A stretch of 64,000 bases of DNA, taken from NCBI GenBank assembly GCA_963823075.1, contig CAWGKE010000023.1, forward strand, positions 1,302,001 to 1,366,000, read 5' to 3'. Numbering within the stretch: the first letter of the stretch is position 1; every line of letters begins with the position of its first letter. This document shows positions 17,912 to 26,606 of the stretch, piece after piece. The notes beneath the pieces are model-generated. The model worked only from the letters and a program-made list of their open reading frames with translations, was not told the origin of the DNA and searched no databases. The position numbers and the translations under genes are program-made. Source of the stretch: UBA4732 sp963823075 (GTDB lineage Bacteria; Planctomycetota; Planctomycetia; Gemmatales; Gemmataceae).

Positions 17912-18266
17912 GTACCGTTGACCCTCCAGAACCGGCGACCAGGCCCGCCGCGATACCGGCCGCGAATGCGCCCTCGCGTGCAAAGCCGACATGCGTTTGC
18001 AGGGATGCGGAGAAACCGCTCTCTATCCATCCGTCGCACGTTTCCCACTCTCTGTCAAGCCGAATCCCGGAATTGCCCGGCTTTCGCGGCGAGCGGCCGG
18101 GCGTCAGCCGGCCGGTGGAGGATCGGGACATCGGCTGGGTTCCGCACCGGCGGGCTGACGCCGCGCCGCTCGCCCACGTTGCGGAGCGGCCGGCCCCGCC
18201 GTAGCATAGCGGGAGAACGCTCCCCCTTGGGTCGGCCCCGCGCCGACCGCCCGGAGACCGCGGACG
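17912..18266. other. Intergenic region with one large palindrome
   Basis: Divergent gap between the small zinc-finger gene and the permease gene. It holds the imperfect palindrome at 18088-18174 and no credible gene. The region could hold promoters for both sides, but no clear sigma-70 boxes were seen. Confidence 0.4.
18088..18174. repeat. GGCGAG-ended palindrome, diverged copy
   Basis: Arms 18088-18117 and 18145-18174 match at about 27 of 30 positions. The right arm is identical to the arms at 24851-24880 and 60151-60180, so the three form one repeat family; the left arm has drifted here. Confidence 0.8.
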
Positions 18267-20213
18267 ATGGTCGGCGCCGTCTTCCACCAGGAAATGCTGC
18301 TCGGCGGCCGCCGCGGCCGTCTGCACGTCCTGCGCTGGGTCTACGTCGGCTGGCTGATTTTGCAGATCCTCTTTCTCTGGTTCGGCTTCCTCTACCTGCA
18401 AATGCAGCGCCCCAAGGCCGCGGCCCCCATGCCCTACGGCTTCACCGCCGACGCCGAACCCACCGTTCCCGACAACCCCGCCTCAGCCCCGGGCGTCGTC
18501 GGCGACTGGTTCGTCCGCGGCAGCGACGACGGCCTCCTGGAGCGGCTGTTCTTCCCCGGCTTCGTCGGCGGCCAGATGCTCATGCTGTTGCTGGCGACGC
18601 CTGCCTTCGTGGCCGGGGCCGTCGCCGATGAGAAGCGGCGCGGCACGCTGCAATACCTGCTCACCGCCGACCTCGACGCCCGCCACCTCATCCTCGGCAA
18701 GATGTTGGGCCGCGTCGCCCAGGTCGGTCTGCTGGCCCTGGCCGGCCTGCCGGTGTTCGCGCTCATGGCCGGCTTCTGCGGCGTCGGGCCGGTCCCGTTC
18801 GTCGTGGGCGTCCTCGTCCTGCTGGGGCCGATGTTCGCCCTCAGCGCCGCGACCATGCTGGCCTCGGTCCTGTGCCGGCAGGCCAGCGACGCCGTGCTGG
18901 CGATGTATTTCTTCAGCTTGATCGGCTGCGTGGTCGTCGGCCTGGTCGGCGGGCCGCTCCGCTGGCTCGACCCGATGTATGCCGTGGAAGCGGCGTCGGC
19001 GCCGGGGGGCGCCATCGCCTGGGGCGAGGTCGGCGTGCGGCTGGCCGTCGAGATCGCGGCGTGGGGGCTGTTCGGCTGCGTATGCCTCTTCGTGGCGGTG
19101 CGGCGACTGCGGCCGGTCTACATCCGCGAGCTGGAGGGGCCGCCGGGCAAGCCGGCCTGGCAGCAGGGCGACCGCGTGCCGGTCGGCGACGACCCCGTCC
19201 GCTGGCGCGAGCGCTACGTCGAGCGGCTGATGCCGGCCGGCCTCAAGGCGTTTTTCATGCCGCTGGTGCTGGTTCCCTACACCCTCGTCGCCTTTCTCAC
19301 TCCCAAATCGGCGTCCGGGCGGGCGCACCGCCTGGCGCTGTGGCCGGGAATCCTGCTGACGGCCGCCCTGACGACCGTTTCGTCGTTGTCGATCCTGTGG
19401 CATCACCTCCCGGCCCGGGCGACGCCGGAAGCGGCGGCGGCGGCCCTGGCGCGCTTGAACGTCGGCGCCCTCGCCGCCATGCGGCCGGTCGGCGCCGAAA
19501 ACGGCTTCCAGGTGCAGGGGCTGGTCGCCATGCTGGCGGCCAGCTTCATCGTCGGCGTGCGCTGTTCCGGCGGCATCACCGGCGAGCGCGAGCGGCAGAC
19601 GTGGGAGGCCGTGCTGCTGACGCCCCTGAGCGCCAAGCAGCTGGTCGCCTCCAAGCTGTGGGGCGTGATGTCCGCATGCTACTGGTACCTGCTGGCCTAC
19701 GCGGCGCCGGCCGTGCTGCTGTCCGCCCTGGGCGGCTGGGGGGCGCTGGTGTGGACGGCGGCCTGGCTGGCGATCACGGTGCTGGCGATGTACTTCCTCG
19801 GGGCGGCCGGCGTGTGGTGCTCCGCCCGGTCGAAAACCTCGTGGCGGAGCCTGCTGGCGACGATGGGCGTGGGCTACCTGGTGGGGACCGGCCTGTACCT
19901 GGGCGGAGCGATCGTCGCCACGGTGTTTTCCTGCATCGTCCTCGGAATCGACTCCAACTCGACGCACCTCTATCCGCCCGCGCCGACGGGAGTTTCGCCC
20001 GTGATCAGCCTGGCGTGGTGGGCGTGGCTGGTGCCCAGCCCGCCGTTCGTCGCACTGTCTTGCGTCGTCCTGGCGGTCATCTTTCTCGTCCTGCCGCAGA
20101 TGTTCCTCGGCTGGGCGCAGCGGTGGATCGCCGACCGCGAGCGCACGCGCCACTGGCACGAGGAGCCGTTCTACCGCCGGGCGCGGCGCGAGGCGGCCTA
20201 CCCGCCGGCTTAG
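18267..20213 (+). CDS. ABC-2-type transporter permease, two-lobed
   Basis: A 648-residue integral membrane protein with about 12 hydrophobic segments in two halves. Each half has the ABC-2 permease pattern of a membrane pair, then DEKRRGTLQYLLT (first) or GERERQTWEAVLLTPLS (second), the coupling motif that contacts the ATPase, followed by a cluster of helices. It probably exports a substrate or moves proteins with an ATPase not in this window. The IS at 20213 supplies the last base of the stop codon. Without it the frame would read three more residues (Tyr-Tyr-Pro) to a TGA, so the insertion barely changes the protein. Confidence 0.8.
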   Translation: MVGAVFHQEMLLGGRRGRLHVLRWVYVGWLILQILFLWFGFLYLQMQRPKAAAPMPYGFTADAEPTVPDNPASAPGVVGDWFVRGSDDGLLERLFFPGFVGGQMLMLLLATPAFVAGAVADEKRRGTLQYLLTADLDARHLILGKMLGRVAQVGLLALAGLPVFALMAGFCGVGPVPFVVGVLVLLGPMFALSAATMLASVLCRQASDAVLAMYFFSLIGCVVVGLVGGPLRWLDPMYAVEAASAPGGAIAWGEVGVRLAVEIAAWGLFGCVCLFVAVRRLRPVYIRELEGPPGKPAWQQGDRVPVGDDPVRWRERYVERLMPAGLKAFFMPLVLVPYTLVAFLTPKSASGRAHRLALWPGILLTAALTTVSSLSILWHHLPARATPEAAAAALARLNVGALAAMRPVGAENGFQVQGLVAMLAASFIVGVRCSGGITGERERQTWEAVLLTPLSAKQLVASKLWGVMSACYWYLLAYAAPAVLLSALGGWGALVWTAAWLAITVLAMYFLGAAGVWCSARSKTSWRSLLATMGVGYLVGTGLYLGGAIVATVFSCIVLGIDSNSTHLYPPAPTGVSPVISLAWWAWLVPSPPFVALSCVVLAVIFLVLPQMFLGWAQRWIADRERTRHWHEEPFYRRARREAAYPPA

Positions 20214-20240
20214 AGCCTATCCCAAAACCCGGTCGGAGGG

Positions 20241-20246
20241 TATAAT
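20241..20246 (+). promoter_or_regulatory. -10 box of the IS transposase promoter
   Basis: TATAAT lies 38 bases before the transposase start, inside the left end of the IS. No good -35 box is present at 16-18 bases; the end repeat itself may provide it. Confidence 0.4.
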
Positions 20247-20283
20247 ATGAGTAGCCACTTATCTACCGAACTGGAGCAGAGTC

Positions 20284-21123
20284 ATGGCCGCTTCTCGTGA
20301 AACGGTTGTCGATACTTTCCGTATCCCGGACGCCCTCTGGGAACGCATCGAACCCCTGTTGCCCAAGGTGCGCCGCTCCCGCAAGGGGGGACGGCCGCCT
20401 TTGCCCCAACGCCAGGTGTTGGATGGCATTTTCTACGTCCTGCGTACCGGCGGCCACTGGAAGGCCGCCCCGCCCGAGTTCGGCTCCGGCAGCAGTCTGC
20501 ACCGCTACTTCCAACGCTGGCAAAAGCGGGGGCTGTTCCGCCAGCTGTGGCAAAAGGCCTTGCACGAGTACGACGACAAGGTCGGCATCGACTGGGAATG
20601 GCAGAGCCTGGACGGGACCATGACCAAGGCCCCGCTCGGGGGAAAAAAGACGGGCAAGAACCCCACCGATCGGGCCAAAAAGGGCACGAAGCGTTCGCTG
20701 CTGACGGACGGCCGCGGCGTGCCGCTGGGCCTGGAGGTGGCCGGGGCCAACCGGGCCGACATGAAACTGGTCGAAGCCACCCTGGACAGCATCCCGATCG
20801 AGCGACCCGAGCCCACGCCGGAGAAGCCACAGCACTTTCTGGGGGACAAGGGGTATGACTACCCCTCGGTGCGGGAGCTGGTGGCCCGCTGGGGTTACAC
20901 AGCCCACATCCCGGTCAAGAAGCGCCGGGGGGCCAAGGCGGAGCCGAGGGAGAAGATCCCCGGGTATCGGGCGCGGCGCTGGGTGGTGGAGCGGACGCAT
21001 AGTTGGATGAACCGCTTCCGACGACTGTTGATCCGCTGGGAGAAAAAAGTCCCCAATTACAAAGCCTTCCTCCACTTCGCCTGCGCCTGGATCACCTGGA
21101 GGGCGGCAGGGGTTTTGGGATAG
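20284..21123 (+). CDS. IS5-family DDE transposase
   Basis: A 279-residue protein. The N-terminal DUF4096-like part (WERIEPLLPKVRRSRKGGRP, then LDGIFYVLRTGGHWKAAP) is followed by the catalytic core: first Asp in WQSLDGTMTKAP, second in HFLGDKGYDYPS, and the Y-(2)-R-(3)-E-like box with RRWVVERTHSWMNRFRRLL. This cuts and pastes the surrounding IS. The length is normal for the group and the frame is intact, unlike several host genes nearby. Confidence 0.9.
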   Translation: MAASRETVVDTFRIPDALWERIEPLLPKVRRSRKGGRPPLPQRQVLDGIFYVLRTGGHWKAAPPEFGSGSSLHRYFQRWQKRGLFRQLWQKALHEYDDKVGIDWEWQSLDGTMTKAPLGGKKTGKNPTDRAKKGTKRSLLTDGRGVPLGLEVAGANRADMKLVEATLDSIPIERPEPTPEKPQHFLGDKGYDYPSVRELVARWGYTAHIPVKKRRGAKAEPREKIPGYRARRWVVERTHSWMNRFRRLLIRWEKKVPNYKAFLHFACAWITWRAAGVLG

Positions 21124-21190
21124 GCTCTTATTACCCGTGAGGGTTCCGGTGGCATCGCCCGTCCGAATGTTTCCCTTGGGTGTCGGCGCC

Positions 21191-22171
21191 ATGCGTATCC
21201 TTGTGACGGGCGCGACGGGCTTTGCGGGCGGCTGGCTGGCCGAGGCGCTGGCGGCGCGCGGCGACGGTAGGGGCGAGGTTGCCTCGCCCCAACTCTTCGG
21301 CCTGTGCCGCCGTCCCGTTTGGCCGGTCGAGTGGGCGCACCTGGCGCCGTGCGTCGCGCTTCGGGCCTGCGACCTGTGCGACCGCGACGCCGTTGAAGCC
21401 GCCATCCGCGATATTCAACCTCAGCAAATCTATCATCTCGCCGGTTACGCCCAGGTCGGCCGGTCGTTCGATGAGCCGGACGCCGCCTGGTCCGGCAACC
21501 TGACGGCCACGCGCTCGCTGTACGAGGCGGCGGCCCGCTGGGGCGGCCGGCCGCGCGTCCTCTTCGTCGGCAGCGGCCTGGTCTACGGCGACCCGGCCGT
21601 GCCCGACGAGTCTCAGGACGAGAGCCGCCTGCTGCGGCCCAGCAGCCCCTATGCCGCCAGCAAGGCGGCCGCCGACCTGCTCAGCTATCAGACGGCGGTG
21701 ATGAAAAACGGTCTGGAGATCGTTCGCGCCCGCCCCTTCAACCACATCGGCCCGCGTCAAAGTTCGCAATTCGCCGTCGCCAACTTCGCCCGGCAGGCGG
21801 CGGCCATCGAGCGCGGCGAATTGCCGCCCGTGCTGGAAACCGGCAACCTGGAGTCGCGCCGCGACGTGACCGACGTGCGCGACACGGTGGCCGCCTACGT
21901 CCTGCTGATGGAGAAGGGGCGATCCGGCGAGGCCTACAACGTCGGCTCGGGGCAGAACGTGTCGATGCAGACGGTGCTGGATCGGCTGCTGGCGCTGGGC
22001 GGGCTGAAAGTGGAGGTGCGGCGGCGGGCGGAGCTGATGCGCACGGTGGACCAGGCGGTGGCGCGGGTGGACGCCTCGCGGCTGCGGCGCGAAACCGGGT
22101 GGGCGCCGCGATACTCTCTCGACCAGACGCTGGCGGACACGCTGGAGTACTGGCGTTCGCGGCGGGAATAG
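21191..22171 (+). CDS. NAD-dependent nucleotide-sugar epimerase/dehydratase (SDR, GDP-mannose-type)
   Basis: A 326-residue extended SDR. Rossmann motif GATGFAGG at residues 7-14, the region IYHLAGYAQVG, and catalytic Tyr and Lys in PYAASKAAAD. FNHIGPRQ and YNVGSGQNVS match GDP-mannose dehydratase and GDP-4-keto-6-deoxymannose reductase relatives, so a role in deoxy-sugar or surface-polysaccharide synthesis is likely. ATG 21191 starts at the fold; longer starts add only basic leader residues. A 20-bp mini-hairpin at 21270-21289 adds GRGEVASP in a loop. The IS lies 60 bases upstream and may have separated it from its promoter. Confidence 0.8.
   Translation: MRILVTGATGFAGGWLAEALAARGDGRGEVASPQLFGLCRRPVWPVEWAHLAPCVALRACDLCDRDAVEAAIRDIQPQQIYHLAGYAQVGRSFDEPDAAWSGNLTATRSLYEAAARWGGRPRVLFVGSGLVYGDPAVPDESQDESRLLRPSSPYAASKAAADLLSYQTAVMKNGLEIVRARPFNHIGPRQSSQFAVANFARQAAAIERGELPPVLETGNLESRRDVTDVRDTVAAYVLLMEKGRSGEAYNVGSGQNVSMQTVLDRLLALGGLKVEVRRRAELMRTVDQAVARVDASRLRRETGWAPRYSLDQTLADTLEYWRSRRE
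21270..21289. repeat. 20-bp mini-hairpin inside the epimerase gene
   Basis: Identical to 15183-15202, with stem 21270-21278/21282-21290 around TTG. It is read in frame as GRGEVASP. Confidence 0.75.
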
Positions 22172-22201
22172 CGCCGGCTCGCGTTTCGGTTGTTTCGACT
22201 A

Positions 22202-22230
22202 TTGCTTATGTTTCGTTAGCACGGTATACT
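22202..22230 (+). promoter_or_regulatory. Sigma-70-type promoter of the HTH/PIN TA pair
   Basis: TTGCTT at 22202-22207 and TATACT at 22225-22230 are 17 bases apart. The region is AT-richer than its surroundings. The MITE-like element at 22253-22374 lies between this promoter and the first TA gene, so transcription would have to run through a large hairpin. Confidence 0.55.
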
Positions 22231-22252
22231 GTATTGTGACCGCGATGCTTTA

Positions 22253-22374
22253 TAAGGCGAGGGGCGGGAAATACCTTACCCGTAGCCGCATTCGCCAGAA
22301 TGCGGGTGAATGGCTGTCGGCCCGCATTCCGGCGAATGCGGCTGCGGGTATCATTCCTGCCGCCGCTCGCCTAA
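22253..22374. mobile_element. MITE-like palindromic element, copy 2 (inverted)
   Basis: Inverted counterpart of 2246-2367, with the same 122-bp length including flanking TAA on both sides. It separates a good promoter from the HTH antitoxin gene. Confidence 0.75.
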
Positions 22375-22391
22375 ACGGAAGGGAGGATGTC

Positions 22392-22862
22392 ATGTCCACC
22401 CGACAATTTGAACTCTCTCAAATGGGTATACCGAGCGAAGCCGAACGGGAGGCGGCGCGGGAGTCCAGTCGCCGGTTGGCGACGCACGTGGACGCACGGA
22501 GCGACCTCCAGGTGCAAATCGTTGAGGCGAAAAAGCGGGTTGGCGAGACGCTGACCATCCCGGCTTACGCACTGCGTCTCCTCCTTCGCATCCTGACGGA
22601 GATGGCCGAGGGGAACGAGGTGCGGCTGATTCCGCTAAGCGCCGAGTTGACGACCCAACAAGCCGCGGACCTGCTGAAGGTTTCACGACCCTTCCTGATC
22701 GGTTTGTTAGAAGATGGCCGGATTCCGTACCGTAAGGTGGGCGCCCACCGACGGATCCTGCTCCAGGACGTCCTGGAATTCAAGCAAAAGACCGACGAGC
22801 AGCGCCTGAAGGCCCTGGATGAACTGGCGGCGCAGGCCCAGGAACTGGACATGAGCTACTGA
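22392..22862 (+). CDS. HTH (excisionase-type) antitoxin partner of PIN toxin
   Basis: A 156-residue protein. A helix-turn-helix of the MerR/excisionase type occupies about residues 90-135 (TTQQAADLLKVSRPFLIGLL then RIPYRKVGAHRRILLQDVL). The N-terminal part is charged and helical. This layout is common for antitoxins preceding PIN-domain toxins, and such a toxin follows 91 bases downstream. AGGAGGATGT precedes ATG 22392. The protein would bind DNA and neutralise its partner; that is inferred from family and context. Confidence 0.75.
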   Translation: MSTRQFELSQMGIPSEAEREAARESSRRLATHVDARSDLQVQIVEAKKRVGETLTIPAYALRLLLRILTEMAEGNEVRLIPLSAELTTQQAADLLKVSRPFLIGLLEDGRIPYRKVGAHRRILLQDVLEFKQKTDEQRLKALDELAAQAQELDMSY

Positions 22863-22920
22863 CGGCGACAGCACCCGTGTGAATAACAGAATTGCAGTAT
22901 CTAATATTACAATATATTCC

Positions 22921-22926
22921 TATAAT
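22921..22926 (+). promoter_or_regulatory. TATAAT -10 element before the PIN gene
   Basis: TATAAT lies in an AT-rich 60-base stretch that contrasts with the GC-rich surroundings. The nearest TTGCAG is 23 bases upstream, too far for an ideal -35, so this may be a weak or regulated promoter for the toxin. Confidence 0.35.
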
Positions 22927-22953
22927 GGCGATAACTAGAGGGAATACAGTGCG

Positions 22954-23523
22954 ATGGGTCCGTTCACCGCGGTCTTCGACGCCTGCGTTCTCTACCCGGC
23001 CCCATTACGGGACCGGCTGATGCACCTGGCGTTGACGGATTTGTTCCGCGCTCGGTGGACCGACGAAATCCATGAAGAGTGGATCGGGAGCGTTCTCAAA
23101 AGCCGTCCCGACCTCAGCCGTCAACAGCTGGAGCGCACCCGCACCTTGATGAACGCCCACGTGCCGGAGTGCCTCGTCGTCGATTATCAGGATCTCATCC
23201 CCACGCTCCAACTACCTGACCCCAACGACCGGCACGTCTTGGCCGCCGCGATTCGGTCACGGGCCGATAGAATCGTGACCTTCAACCTCACCGACTTCCC
23301 CGCCGCGACCCTGGACCGTTACGGCGTGGAAGCCGTGCATCCCGACGACTTCGTCGCCCAACTCTTCACTTTGAGGGCGGCCCTCGTTTGCGGCGCCGCG
23401 AAAGCGCAGCGGCATAGTCTGCGCAACCCACCCAAAACCGTCGAGGAGTATTTGGGGGTGCTGGAACGCCAGGCCTTGGTTCAAACCGCGGCCCGGCTGC
23501 GTGCGTTCGCCGACCTCATCTGA
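22954..23523 (+). CDS. PIN-domain (PIN_3/VapC-like) ribonuclease toxin
   Basis: A 189-residue protein. The first motif is VFDACVLYPAPLRD (catalytic Asp), then a middle Glu in DEIHEEWIG, LPDPNDRHVLAAAI with the acidic cluster, and IVTFNLTDFP near the end. These are the four acidic positions of PIN nucleases. The C-terminal extension (about 55 residues, NPPKTVEEYLGVLERQ) is usual for the PIN_3 group. GAGGGA lies 12 bases before ATG 22954. It is paired with the HTH protein upstream. Confidence 0.8.
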   Translation: MGPFTAVFDACVLYPAPLRDRLMHLALTDLFRARWTDEIHEEWIGSVLKSRPDLSRQQLERTRTLMNAHVPECLVVDYQDLIPTLQLPDPNDRHVLAAAIRSRADRIVTFNLTDFPAATLDRYGVEAVHPDDFVAQLFTLRAALVCGAAKAQRHSLRNPPKTVEEYLGVLERQALVQTAARLRAFADLI

Positions 23524-23632
23524 CGAGGGCGCAAACTCATGCCCGAGTCACTACCTGCATTGCGACCCCCTTCCCTGCCGATATAGAGTCACGGTTTGCG
23601 CCGAACCGTTTCTCCTCTTGCGAGGTCGCATC

Positions 23633-24810
23633 ATGGGTTTCTTCTCAGGCCGCGTCACGTTCCTGCGCTGCCGCGTCAACGGCCCTTCGCCGCGACTGTT
23701 CGGGCCGGAGCACCTGGAACGATTGCAAGGCCTCGCCATCGGCAAACAGCGCCATGCCGCGTCGGATGGAGTCGAGGTCGGCTGGACGGCCGCCGACCAC
23801 ATCCTCGACACGTCGTTTGAACTCGAAAAAAACGTCGTCAGCGACGCCCTCCATTTCTGCATCCGCATCGATTCCCAAAAGGTCCCGTCCGACCTGATGC
23901 GGGCCTACGCCGCCGTGGAGCTGAAGGCGCTAGCCGCGTCCAACCCGAGCGGCATTCCCAGCGCGGGCCAGAAGCGCGAGGCCCGGCAGCGGGCCAAGGA
24001 GCGCCTGGAAGAAGAAGCCGCCGACGGCCGATTCCTGCGCCGCAAGGCCTGCCCGCTGCTCTGGGACGCCCCATCGAACGAGCTGCTCGTCGGCACGACT
24101 TCCGTCACCGTGATGGACCGCTTGCGGACGCTGTTCGAGCAGACGTTCGGCGTCGGCTTCGAGCCGCTGGGGGCGGGCCGGCAGATGTTCCGCCTGGCGG
24201 AAGCCCGACGGCAGACGCGCGGCGTGGACGACGCGGCGCCGGCCGCGTTCGTGCCGGGCGCGGCGCCGTCGGAGATGGCCTGGGCGCCGGACGAGGCCAG
24301 CCGCGATTTCCTGGGCAATGAATATCTGCTTTGGCTGTGGTACGTGCTCGATTCGGAATCCGACGCGATCGCGCTGGGCGACGGCTCGGAGGCGTCGGTG
24401 CTGCTGACGCGGACGCTGGTGCTGGAGTGCCCGCGCGGCCAGACCGGCCGCGAGAGCATCACCAGCGGCGGCCCGACCCACCTGCCGGAGGCGCAGCGCG
24501 CCATCCAGTCGGGCAAGCTGCCGCGCAAGGTCGGCCTGATCGTGGCGCGGCACGACCAGCAATATGAGCTGACGTTGCAGGCCGAGACGCTGGCAGTGAG
24601 CGGCGCCCGGCTGCCGGCGCCGGAGGCGGCCGACGAGCGCGCCCGGCTGGAGGAGCGTATGACGCAGCTGCGGCATCTGCTGGAAACGCTGGACCTCATG
24701 TACGACGTGTTCAGTCAGCGGCGGGCCAGCGACGCCTGGCCGAAGAGCTGGCCCGGATGCAGAAATGGCTGCAGCGCGAAGACCCGCGGCGGCTGTCGGC
24801 CATCGGCTGA
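23633..24810 (+). CDS. rdgC: RdgC-like recombination-associated protein (frame change near the 3' end)
   Basis: ATG 23633 starts MGFFSGRVTFLRCRVNG. The body contains LEKNVVSDALHFCIRID, DLMRAYAAVELKA and LWDAPSNELLVGTTS, a layout matching RdgC-like proteins described in planctomycetes. RdgC binds double-stranded DNA as a ring dimer and restrains RecA. The main frame becomes unlike the family near 24730, and LAEELARMQKWLQREDPRRL continues in another frame to the stop at 24810. The gene symbol is tentative because similarity to enterobacterial RdgC is low. Confidence 0.6.
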
Positions 24811-24812
24811 GG

Positions 24813-24880
24813 GGCGAGCGGCGCGGCGTCAGCCCGCCGGTGCGTGTCATCACCGGCGGGCTGACGCCGCGCCGCTCGCC
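24813..24880. repeat. GGCGAG-ended palindrome with 30-bp perfect arms
   Basis: Arms 24813-24842 and 24851-24880 are perfectly complementary around CGTGTCAT. They are identical to the arms at 60094-60123/60151-60180. It lies between convergent genes. Confidence 0.85.
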
Positions 24881-25368
24881 TCACCCGTGGCCGTTGCGTT
24901 CCTGCCGCATCTGGCCGACCTCGTGCTCCAGCAGCGCCCGCCGCGCGTCGAGGATCTTCCGCTGCTCTCGCACGCTGAAACGGCGCGTGGCCCAGATGTC
25001 CACGGCCGCGAGGAGGATGAGGGCCAGCAGCAGAAGAAGGAACGCGATCCAGACGCCGATGTAGAGGCGCATGAACTGGTGCGCTTCCGGCGTGTTGTTT
25101 TCAGGCGGCTTCTGGGCGGCGAGACGGGAAGCCTCCGGCCCCATGACGAGAGCGCCCAGGCGAACATGCCGGCCATCGCCAGCATCAGGGCGGAGCCGGC
25201 CAGCCGCCGCCACGCCTGGCCGCGGCGCCAGCGGGACTCGTCGGGCGACAGGCCGTGCGGCCCGCGCAGCCGGCGCAGCATCCGCACTTGCAGCCAGGCG
25301 TAGAAGCCCGCCAGCGTCGCCAGGACGGCGACCAGCAGGGCGGCGAACACGATTTCCTTCGTCTCCAC
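24881..25368 (-). CDS. Small membrane protein (one frame change)
   Basis: GTG 25368 opens METKEIVFAALLVAVLATLA, a first membrane helix, followed by a second (LAGSALMLAMAGMFAWALSS). Coding texture then moves frame near 25140 and continues with LYIGVWIAFLLLLLALILLA, a third helix, and a basic coiled C-terminus that ends at 24881. No family is recognised. It is downstream of the M28 peptidase on the same strand (26 bases apart) and may be co-expressed. Confidence 0.5.
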
Positions 25369-25394
25369 GGGGCCGCTCCAGAGTGGGACCGGCG

Positions 25395-26435
25395 CTACTT
25401 CATCCGCTGCACCCACACGCCCAGCACGCGGGCCACCTGTTCCAGACTGTCGCCGGAGCAGTTGTCGGGCGTGTCCGTCAAGCGATGCCAGTGCGGGTAG
25501 CTGAAGTCGATGATATCGACGGTCGGGATGCCGGCCGCGTTCAGCGGCAGGTGGTCGTCCTGCACGGCGAAGCGGCTGAACTCGTGGGAGCGGAACGCCG
25601 TGCAGCCAAGAGCGTCGGCCGTGGTCCACAGGTCGCGCGCCAGGTCGGGCGCCTTCCAGAACGAGTTCTTCTCTACCGGGAAAGCCGCGTTCTTGCCGCC
25701 GACCATGTCCAGCAGCACGGCCGCGACGTAGTGGGTCTTGTCCCTGTTCTTCGCGTACTGCCGGGCGAACTCCTTGGAGCCGAAGAAATACGTGTCGTCC
25801 TCGTCGAAAACGTACTCTTCGCCGTCGAAAAAGACGAAATCGACGCCGACGTTGAGATCGACGTCTTTCATGTGGTTGGCCATTTCCATCAGCAGGGCGA
25901 CGCCGGAGCCGCCGTCGTTGGCGCTGAGGAATGTGTCGTGCCAGCGGCGGCGGTTCGGCTCCTGGTCGGCGATGGGCCGCGTGTCGTAGTGCGAGCAGAG
26001 GATCACTCGCCGCGGCTTTTCGGGATGCCAGCTCACGATCAGGTTGTTCATGGCTACGTCGCGGCCCTCGCTCTTCTGCCGGGCCGTGAAGGGCTGCAAG
26101 GAAACCGTGGCGCCGAGCGCCTCGAAATGCTTCTTGAGAAGGTCCTGCTGCTGCTTCATGCCGTCGGTGCCGCTGATGCGCGCGCCGATCTTGCAAACGT
26201 CGCTGAGGTAGCCCATCGCGCGATCCGCGTCGAAGGCCAGCGGGGTGGGGCCGTCCCGGTCGGAGGCGAAGCCGTCGCTCTTGGGCTTGGTCGCGGCCGG
26301 CGACGGAGGGCCGGCCGGGCCGTCGCCCTGCGGCTTGCTCGCGGTTCCCTCGGCCATGCCGACCCGCAGCAGGACCAGGCCGACGACGCCCGCGCCCACG
26401 ATCATCACTCCCGCGCCGACTGCGAACCGAAGCAT
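25395..26435 (-). CDS. M28-family zinc aminopeptidase / glutaminyl-cyclase-like, membrane-anchored
   Basis: A 346-residue protein. An N-terminal membrane anchor (LRFAVGAGVMIVGAGVVGLV) is followed by a Pro-rich linker and the M28 fold: HYDTRP (first ligand), SANDGGSGVALLMEM (bridging Asp), DGEEYV (Glu pair) and a late WHRLTDTPDN histidine. The order suits either an aminopeptidase or a glutaminyl-peptide cyclotransferase. ATG 26435 follows GGGAGG and starts at the anchor. The active site should face the periplasm. No damage was seen. Confidence 0.8.
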   Translation of the reverse strand: MLRFAVGAGVMIVGAGVVGLVLLRVGMAEGTASKPQGDGPAGPPSPAATKPKSDGFASDRDGPTPLAFDADRAMGYLSDVCKIGARISGTDGMKQQQDLLKKHFEALGATVSLQPFTARQKSEGRDVAMNNLIVSWHPEKPRRVILCSHYDTRPIADQEPNRRRWHDTFLSANDGGSGVALLMEMANHMKDVDLNVGVDFVFFDGEEYVFDEDDTYFFGSKEFARQYAKNRDKTHYVAAVLLDMVGGKNAAFPVEKNSFWKAPDLARDLWTTADALGCTAFRSHEFSRFAVQDDHLPLNAAGIPTVDIIDFSYPHWHRLTDTPDNCSGDSLEQVARVLGVWVQRMK

Positions 26436-26606
26436 GACAGGGCCTCCCGCTCCTGGACCGAGCGACCAACCACCGTTGGGCATCATACCCGTCCGCGGCG
26501 GGCCGGGCGAGGTCGTTTTCTTCGCCGCCTCGCTATGATAAAATGAGACGACGCTGCGTCACCCGGGCCGACATCCTTCCGCCCCCGCGGGCGCAAGGCG
26601 CATCCC

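Larger units (their letters stand above)
20213..21127 (+). mobile_element. IS5-type insertion sequence, complete
   Basis: A 915-bp element with about 18-bp terminal inverted repeats (left GAGCCTATCCCAAAACCC) and a 3-bp target duplication TTA at 20210-20212 and 21128-21130. It carries one transposase gene filling almost the whole element. Intact ends, intact frame and perfect duplication point to a recent insertion, probably still active. Confidence 0.9.

Noticed and set aside
24811..24890. CRISPR-like spacing of repeats
   Set aside because: Repeats are inverted pairs, not regularly spaced direct repeats with spacers; no cas genes in the window.
24850..26469. 539-codon minus-strand frame covering the M28 gene
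   Set aside because: It is a shadow frame; the M28 frame has the family motifs. Only its end, near 25140-25368, was used as the first part of the small membrane protein.
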